Source of the DNA: Bifidobacterium breve
GTDB taxonomy: Bacteria > Actinomycetota > Actinomycetes > Mycobacteriales > Mycobacteriaceae
Length of the DNA stretch: 10,588 nucleotides
Direction of reading: 5' to 3'
Assembly (NCBI GenBank): GCA_945882475.1
Contig: CAMCWJ010000073.1
Location: 1 to 10,588 of the forward strand
In this document: positions 6,440 through 10,588 of the stretch, one piece after another
Numbering within the stretch: the stretch's first letter is position 1
Layout of the letters: each line of letters starts with the position of its first letter
Position numbers and translations under genes: made by a program
Notes under the pieces: model-generated
Seen by the model: the letters and a program-made list of their open reading frames with translations, nothing else
Told to the model about the DNA's origin: nothing
The model's database searches: none

Positions 6440-7811
6440 AGACCGTTTCGCCCTCGGCGCTGTTCTTGTCGATTTTCTTGGCCAGGTACAGCGCTTCGAG
6501 CGCCAACTCGAGGGCGGCCGCGCGTTCACCCTCGGTCTTGGCTTCCAGCCGGTCGGCGATCTTGTCGATCACCGGCAGTCCGGGCAGCGCGGCCAGCACG
6601 TCCTTGGCCGCAACCAGCTCGCCGGTCGTCACCGCCGAACCCTCCACCGCGGTCACCAACGGACCCACATCAATACCCCCGAGCGCCTTTTGCGCGGTGT
6701 CCGCGGTGGCTCGGCGCAGCAGGTGCTCCAGCACCGCGAGTTCGCGACCCTCCTCACCGGACTCGAACTCCAGCTTGCCGCGCAAGACGTCGATCACCGT
6801 GCCGAGATCGACCACCCGGGCCACCGGTTCGTCCTCGCCCAACAACGCACCACGGTGCCGAGCCGAGGCCGCCACCGTCTCGGCGGCGGCGATGGCGAAA
6901 CGGGCCGAGACCCCGGACCGCTGGTCCACCGAATTGGACTCCCGCAGATAGCGGGCGAAGCGGGCGACGATCTGCAGCAGATAGATCGGCACCGCCGCGG
7001 TCAGGTGCGCCTCCTGACTGATCACGCCCACCTCCGCGTCGAGTTCACGCGGGTAGTGGGTGCGGATCTCGGCACCGAAGCGGTCCTTCAGCGGGGTGAT
7101 GATGCGGCCGCGGTTGGTGTAGTCCTCCGGATTGGCACTGGCCACCACGAGCACGTCCAGTGGCAGCCGCAGCGTGTAGCCGCGGACCTGGATATCGCGC
7201 TCCTCCATCACGTTGAGCATTGAGACCTGGATGCGCTCGGCGAGGTCGGGCAGTTCGTTGATCGCGACGATGCCGCGGTGCGCCCGCGGAATGAGTCCAA
7301 AGGCGATGGTCTCCGGATCACCCAGAGTGCGGCCTTCGGCCACCTTGATCGGGTCGATGTCGCCGACGAGATCGGCCACGCTGGTGTCCGGGGTGGCCAG
7401 TTTCTCGGTGTAACGCTCGCTGCGGTGCCGCCATGCGACCGGAAGGTCGTCCCCAAGTTCGGCGGCCCGGCGGATCGACTCCGGGGTGATCGGCGTGTAG
7501 GGGTGTTCACCGAGTTCGGCACCGGCGATCACCGGCGTCCACTCGTCGAGCAGGCTGATCAGCGAGCGCAGCAGGCGGGTCTTGCCCTGGCCTCGCTCCC
7601 CGAGCAGGACGAAGTCGTGTCCGGCGATCAGCGCGCGCTCGAGTTGCGGCAGCACGGTGTCCTCGAACCCGAAGATGCCCGGCCACAGTTCCTCGCCGTC
7701 GGCCAGCGCGACCAGCAGGTTTTCTCGGATCTCCTGCTTGACAGAGCGCTCGAGATGCCCCGACGCGCGCAGTTCGCCGAGGGTCTTGGGGAGGTCATCA
7801 GATGAAGTCAC
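6432..7811 (-). CDS. MoxR/ChlI-type AAA+ ATPase (Rv0958-like)
   Basis: This AAA+ ATPase has 459 residues, the same length I recall for Rv0958, often labelled magnesium chelatase. Walker A is GERGQGKT (residues 71-78). The Walker B strand reads GIVAINELPDL (from 180), with Asn before the Glu where most relatives have Asp-Glu. Sensor 1 is ASANPED (224-230) and a likely arginine finger lies in LKDRF (Arg 243 region). The C-terminal 150 residues are a helical lid. ATP-driven remodelling together with the VWA protein encoded directly downstream is the expected role. I set the start at GTG 7811: it gives the MTSSDDLPKTLGELRASGH N-terminus recognised from homologues, while the longer frame to 7895 adds 28 residues of non-conserved, Arg-rich sequence that runs into the intergenic region. 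There is no usable Shine-Dalgarno, but a -10 element sits 7 nt upstream, so leaderless translation is likely. Confidence 0.9.
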   Translation of the reverse strand: MTSSDDLPKTLGELRASGHLERSVKQEIRENLLVALADGEELWPGIFGFEDTVLPQLERALIAGHDFVLLGERGQGKTRLLRSLISLLDEWTPVIAGAELGEHPYTPITPESIRRAAELGDDLPVAWRHRSERYTEKLATPDTSVADLVGDIDPIKVAEGRTLGDPETIAFGLIPRAHRGIVAINELPDLAERIQVSMLNVMEERDIQVRGYTLRLPLDVLVVASANPEDYTNRGRIITPLKDRFGAEIRTHYPRELDAEVGVISQEAHLTAAVPIYLLQIVARFARYLRESNSVDQRSGVSARFAIAAAETVAASARHRGALLGEDEPVARVVDLGTVIDVLRGKLEFESGEEGRELAVLEHLLRRATADTAQKALGGIDVGPLVTAVEGSAVTTGELVAAKDVLAALPGLPVIDKIADRLEAKTEGERAAALELALEALYLAKKIDKNSAEGETVYG

Positions 7812-7818
7812 GACCCCC

Positions 7819-7824
7819 ACGCTA
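7819..7824 (-). promoter_or_regulatory. -10 element of a probable leaderless MoxR transcript
   Basis: TAGCGT (TANNNT type) on the minus strand is followed by 7 nt (GGGGGTC) and then the GTG start. This is the spacing expected when transcription begins at the first base of the start codon. The G-run is too close (2-3 nt) to act as a normal ribosome binding site. Confidence 0.6.
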
Positions 7825-7882
7825 CGACGGCTGTCGAATCGCCGCGCCAGAGTCCCCGCGCCCGTTCCGCAATCGTCATTCG

Positions 7883-7940
7883 CGAGCAGACGCAAAATCG
7901 CACGTTCACACCGTCAGGAGTGCGACTTTGCGTCTGCTCG
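7883..7940 (-). terminator. 20-bp hairpin downstream of purH
   Basis: Arms 7883-7902 and 7921-7940 are complementary over 20 bp with one mismatch (A7897/C7926) around an 18-nt loop. In the minus-strand transcript the mismatch becomes a G-U pair, so the purH-sense RNA folds without interruption. The hairpin begins 20 bp after the purH stop and ends about 60 bp before the MoxR -10 element, so it probably terminates purN-purH or stabilises its 3' end. No U-tract follows. The arm sequence resembles an intergenic repeat I remember from other mycobacterial genomes (not verified). Confidence 0.7.
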
Positions 7941-7960
7941 ACGGGGAGAACCGCAACGAG

Positions 7961-9544
7961 TCAGTGTGCGAAGTGCCGCGCCCCGGTGAGGTAGAGCGTC
8001 ACACCGGCCGCGGCCGCGGCGGCGGTGACCTCGTCGTCGCGGACCGAGCCGCCCGGGTGCACGACCGCCCGGACCCCGGCGGCGATCAGGGTTTCCAGAC
8101 CGTCGGGGAACGGGAAGAAGGCATCGGAGGCTCCCACGGCGCCGCGCACCCGCTCGCCGCCCCGCTCGACCGCCAGGCGGGCCGCATCGACCCGGTTCAC
8201 CTGGCCCATGCCGACACCGACGGTCGCACCCGCGTCGGCGATGACGATCGCGTTCGACTTCACCGCCCGGCAGGTGCGCCAGGCGAACCGCAGGTCGGCC
8301 AGCGTCGCCGGATCGGCAGGTGCGCCGGCGGCCAGCGTCCAGTTCGCCGGGTCGTCGCCGGGGGCGTCGAGGCCGTCGCGTTCCTGCATCAGCAGTCCGC
8401 CGCCGATCTGGCGGATCTCGACCCCGCCGATCGCGGGCTCGGCTGCCACCAGCACCCGAATCCCCTTCTTGCGCGAGAGGATTTCCACCGCTCCCTCTTC
8501 GTAGGCGGGCGCAATGATCACTTCGGTGAAGATCTCCGCAACCTGATCGGCCATCTCCCTGGTCACCTCGGCGTTGGCGGCGATCACGCCGCCGAAGGCG
8601 CTCAGCGGATCGCACTCGTGAGCCTTGCGATGCGCGTCAGCCACCGACGCGTTCGAGATCGCGATGCCGCACGGGTTGGCGTGCTTGATGATCGCCACAC
8701 AGATCTCCTGGTGGTCGAACGCTGCTCGCCACGCCGCATCGGCGTCGGTGAAGTTGTTGTAGCTCATCTCTTTTCCGTGCAGCTGTTCGGCTTGCGCCAG
8801 GCCCGGCCAGCCGATGTCATCGCTGTAAAGCGCGGCCCTCTGGTGCGGGTTCTCGCCGTAGCGGAGCACCGACATCCGCCGCCAGTTGCGGCCGAACCAG
8901 CGCGGCAGGGACTCCGGCGCGGATCCGTCCTCGGGTGCCAGCACCGCACTCATCCAGGTGGCCACCGCGATGTCGTACTCGGCGGTGTGCCGAAAGGCCA
9001 ACGCCGCCAGCTTCTTCCGTTCCTCTAGGGAAAACCCGCCCCCGCGGACTGCAGCAAGCACCCCGTCGTAACCCAACGGCTCCACCACCACTGCCACGCT
9101 GGCGTGGTTCTTTGCGGCCGCGCGCACCATCGATGGGCCGCCGATGTCGATTTGCTCGACACACTCGTCGACCTCCGCACCGGAATCGACGGTTTCGCTG
9201 AATGGATAGAGGTTGACGATGACGAGGTCGAACGGCTCGATCTTGAGCCGCTCCAGTGCCGCAACGTGTTCCGGATTTCGGGTGTCGGCGAGCAGACCGG
9301 CGTGGACGTGCGGATGCAAGGTCTTGACACGGCCGTCGAGCACCTCGGGAAATCCGGTTACAGACTCCACCGGCGTAACCGGAATACCTTCGGCTGCGAT
9401 GGTTTTCGCGGTCGATCCGGTGGAGACGATGTCCACGCCGGCCTGGTGCAGGCCCATCGCGAGCGGGATCAGCCCGCTCTTGTCGTACACGCTGATCAAT
9501 GCCCGTCGGATCGGTTTGCGCCCAACCAGAGTCTGCGTCGTCAT
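7961..9544 (-). CDS. purH: Bifunctional AICAR transformylase / IMP cyclohydrolase PurH
   Basis: PurH catalyses the last two steps of de novo purine synthesis in the cytosol: formylation of AICAR with 10-formyl-tetrahydrofolate, then ring closure to IMP. The protein has 527 residues, normal for the family. The N-terminal MGS-like IMP cyclohydrolase domain (about 10-150) shows ALISVYDKSGL, STGSTAKTI (41-49), DGRVKTLHP (70-78) and FDLVIVNLYPF (105-115). The transformylase domain shows RYGENPHQ (228-235), SYNNFTDADAAW (261-272), the catalytic Lys287-His288 in IIKHANPCG, SAFGGVIAAN, and the conserved TGARHFAH C-terminus. ATG 9544 overlaps the purN stop by 4 nt (ATGA), indicating translational coupling and roughly equal output of two enzymes that use the same folate cofactor. 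No key residue is missing. Confidence 0.98.
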   Translation of the reverse strand: MTTQTLVGRKPIRRALISVYDKSGLIPLAMGLHQAGVDIVSTGSTAKTIAAEGIPVTPVESVTGFPEVLDGRVKTLHPHVHAGLLADTRNPEHVAALERLKIEPFDLVIVNLYPFSETVDSGAEVDECVEQIDIGGPSMVRAAAKNHASVAVVVEPLGYDGVLAAVRGGGFSLEERKKLAALAFRHTAEYDIAVATWMSAVLAPEDGSAPESLPRWFGRNWRRMSVLRYGENPHQRAALYSDDIGWPGLAQAEQLHGKEMSYNNFTDADAAWRAAFDHQEICVAIIKHANPCGIAISNASVADAHRKAHECDPLSAFGGVIAANAEVTREMADQVAEIFTEVIIAPAYEEGAVEILSRKKGIRVLVAAEPAIGGVEIRQIGGGLLMQERDGLDAPGDDPANWTLAAGAPADPATLADLRFAWRTCRAVKSNAIVIADAGATVGVGMGQVNRVDAARLAVERGGERVRGAVGASDAFFPFPDGLETLIAAGVRAVVHPGGSVRDDEVTAAAAAAGVTLYLTGARHFAH

Positions 9545-10182
9545 GCCTCCACCATTCCCAGAGTCGCCTTTCTACCAATCCAGGTCACACCGCGCGTCGC
9601 CAGTTCGGCGAGCACGTCCACCAGTAGTCGCCGTTCGACGGCCTTGATGCGCTCGTGCAGGGTCTCTTCGTCGTCCCCATCGCGGATGTCGACAGCCTGC
9701 TGCGCCAGGATCGGGCCGGTGTCCACGCCCGAATCAACCAGATGCACGGTACATCCGGTGACTTTGACGCCGTAGTCGAGCGCTTCGGGTACCGCATGCG
9801 CGCCGGGAAAAGCCGGTAGAAGCGCGGGGTGGGTATTGACCACCCGGCCGGGGAATCGCGACAGGAACTGCGGGCCAAGGATTTTCATGAATCCGGCCGA
9901 GACGATCAGGTCAGGAGTATGGGCGGCGGTCGCCTCGGCGATCGCCGCATCCCAGGCCACCCGGTCCGGATGATCGCGCAGCCGAACGGCGAACACCGGG
10001 ACACCGGCGGCCTCGGCGATCCCGGCGGCACGGCAGTCTCGGTCCACCCCGACCGCCACCACCCGGGCCGGGTAGGCGCCGACGGCGGCGTCGAGCAGTG
10101 CCTGTAGCAGTGATCCGGTACCCGAGGCCAGCACCACAAGTCGGGCCGGCGAACTCGCCGCAACTCGGATCTGATCGGGCAC
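9541..10182 (-). CDS. purN: Phosphoribosylglycinamide formyltransferase PurN
   Basis: PurN (GAR transformylase) transfers the formyl group of 10-formyl-tetrahydrofolate to glycinamide ribonucleotide, the third step of purine synthesis. The protein has 213 residues, usual for the family. It has the phosphate-binding loop ASGTGSLLQ (19-27), the catalytic Asn116 and His118 in NTHPALLPAFPG, and Asp154 in SGVDTGPI, so the Asn-His-Asp active site is intact. The GTG start at 10182 is supported by the N-terminus, which lines up in length with M. tuberculosis PurN, and by a -10 element at leaderless spacing. It begins 9 bp after the perM stop and its TGA overlaps the purH ATG, forming a perM-purN-purH run. 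Confidence 0.97.
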   Translation of the reverse strand: MPDQIRVAASSPARLVVLASGTGSLLQALLDAAVGAYPARVVAVGVDRDCRAAGIAEAAGVPVFAVRLRDHPDRVAWDAAIAEATAAHTPDLIVSAGFMKILGPQFLSRFPGRVVNTHPALLPAFPGAHAVPEALDYGVKVTGCTVHLVDSGVDTGPILAQQAVDIRDGDDEETLHERIKAVERRLLVDVLAELATRGVTWIGRKATLGMVEA

Positions 10183-10188
10183 GGCGAA

Positions 10189-10194
10189 AGCCTA
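10189..10194 (-). promoter_or_regulatory. -10 element of a probable leaderless purN transcript, overlapping the perM stop
   Basis: TAGGCT on the minus strand lies 6 nt (TTCGCC) before GTG 10182. Its first three bases are the perM stop codon TAG. No Shine-Dalgarno precedes the GTG. The hexamer is identical to the one before the DUF1707 gene. Confidence 0.5.
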
Positions 10195-10588
10195 ACCCCG
10201 GGGTGAATCGACGGCGCCGGTCGCCGGGCCATCGTCGCCTTCGGTTCGGTCGGCGGAGCCATCGTCGCCTCCGGTTCCGTCGGCGATGTCATCGTCCACG
10301 AACATCAGGTCCTCGACGTCCTCCGCATCCGGCACCGGAGTGACCGGCGGCGGCGGTGGGGAGGGTTCGAATTCCGGCTCGGCATCGCTGTCGGCCTCCG
10401 CGGCTTCGGACCCGGCATCGACCTCGTCCTCGTCGAATAAGCCCTCGGGGCCGGACTCGTCATCGACTCCCGCCGCGGCCGCACGATCGCCATCAGGGAG
10501 GCCTACCGCGCGCCCACGCTCGTCATCGAGAGCCGCAGGCGCCCGCGTACCGCTGATTCCGCCCGCCATCGCCACCGTGATCGCACCG
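10192..10588 (-). CDS. perM: PerM-like membrane protein (Rv0955), acidic C-terminal tail, 5' part outside window
   Basis: Only the last 131 codons are present; the frame continues past the right edge. A short hydrophobic piece (AITVAMAGGISG) at the edge is probably the end of the last transmembrane helix. The rest is a long cytosolic-type tail, very rich in Asp/Glu, with PEFEPSPPPPPVTPVPDAED and 10-residue Asp-rich repeats before the TAG. Identification rests on its place directly upstream of purN, where M. tuberculosis has Rv0955 (PerM, a multi-pass protein linked to cell division and persistence), and on the tail style; the membrane domain itself cannot be checked here. A GTG at 10575 is internal, not a start. 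The stop codon doubles as part of the purN -10 element. Confidence 0.75.
   Translation of the reverse strand, partial: GAITVAMAGGISGTRAPAALDDERGRAVGLPDGDRAAAAGVDDESGPEGLFDEDEVDAGSEAAEADSDAEPEFEPSPPPPPVTPVPDAEDVEDLMFVDDDIADGTGGDDGSADRTEGDDGPATGAVDSPRG
10228..10287 (-). repeat. Two 30-bp coding repeats in the PerM tail
   Basis: Units 10228-10257 and 10258-10287 share the same start, GCCATCGTCGCCT, and most later positions; the beginning of a third copy follows (10288). They encode Asp-rich decapeptides (DIADGTGGDD, GSADRTEGDD). The 30-bp period keeps the frame, so tail length could change by whole units. Confidence 0.7.

Noticed and set aside
4355..7021. An 888-residue open frame on the plus strand, antisense to the VWA and ATPase genes
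   Set aside because: It is the mirror frame of two well-supported genes in GC-rich DNA. Its composition is Arg/Pro/Gly-heavy, it has no recognisable motif, and no ribosome binding site precedes it.
4472..7811. Magnesium chelatase for tetrapyrrole synthesis
   Set aside because: AAA+ and VWA domains are shared with chelatase I/D subunits, but there is no H-subunit gene nearby and mycobacteria make no chlorophyll. MoxR/VWA module is the safer call.
7812..7895. 28-codon N-terminal extension of the MoxR ATPase
   Set aside because: It is Arg/Gly-rich and non-conserved as far as I recall, and it runs through the -10 element into the purH hairpin region. GTG 7811 gives the expected length.
7802..9028. 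A 408-residue plus-strand frame over purH
   Set aside because: Antisense shadow of purH, whose motifs are complete on the other strand. No family signature.

Overview
The window reads as chromosomal DNA of a mycobacterium, probably an environmental or rapid-growing Mycolicibacterium-type species. It is GC-rich throughout. Gene content and order match, in reverse orientation, the M. tuberculosis block Rv0955 (perM) - purN - purH - Rv0958 - Rv0959 ... Rv0966c ... echA7 - fadE12. This identification rests on recognising the proteins and their order from memory; no database search was run.

Left part, plus strand (1-2527): the 3' end of an acyl-CoA dehydrogenase (fadE12-like), an enoyl-CoA hydratase (echA7-like), and a 199-residue DUF1707/LiaF-type protein. 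The first two belong to a catabolic acyl-CoA module; active-site placement in both looks like that of branched-chain (isovaleryl/methylglutaconyl-type) enzymes. The run ends at a strong 14-bp hairpin lying between two convergent genes, which can serve both.

Middle, minus strand (2612-4471): a lineage-specific Ala/Pro-rich, probably exported protein of unknown function with a pentapeptide-repeat tail. Upstream of it is a 534-bp region of lower GC with a convincing promoter, a ribosome binding site and several short perfect palindromes. This is the least explained part of the window. It sits where M. tuberculosis carries vapBC9, lprP and neighbours, and the csoR-ctpV copper genes found between Rv0966c and echA7 in M. 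tuberculosis are also absent.

Right part, minus strand (4472-10588), read from right to left: the acidic C-terminal tail of perM, then purN, then purH (ATGA overlap), then a hairpin, then a MoxR-type AAA+ ATPase and a VWA-domain protein (8-nt overlap). purN and purH supply both formyl-transfer steps of purine synthesis and the final cyclisation to IMP. The MoxR/VWA pair is a typical chaperone-like module whose clients are unknown. Both purN and the ATPase gene start with GTG and lack a usable Shine-Dalgarno sequence, but have a TANNNT -10 element 6-7 nt upstream of the GTG, as expected for leaderless transcription.

The window is mostly conserved housekeeping. The parts most worth following are the exported protein with its palindrome-rich upstream region, the MoxR/VWA pair, and the small regulatory structures at gene junctions. 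No mobile element, RNA gene or CRISPR array was recognised.
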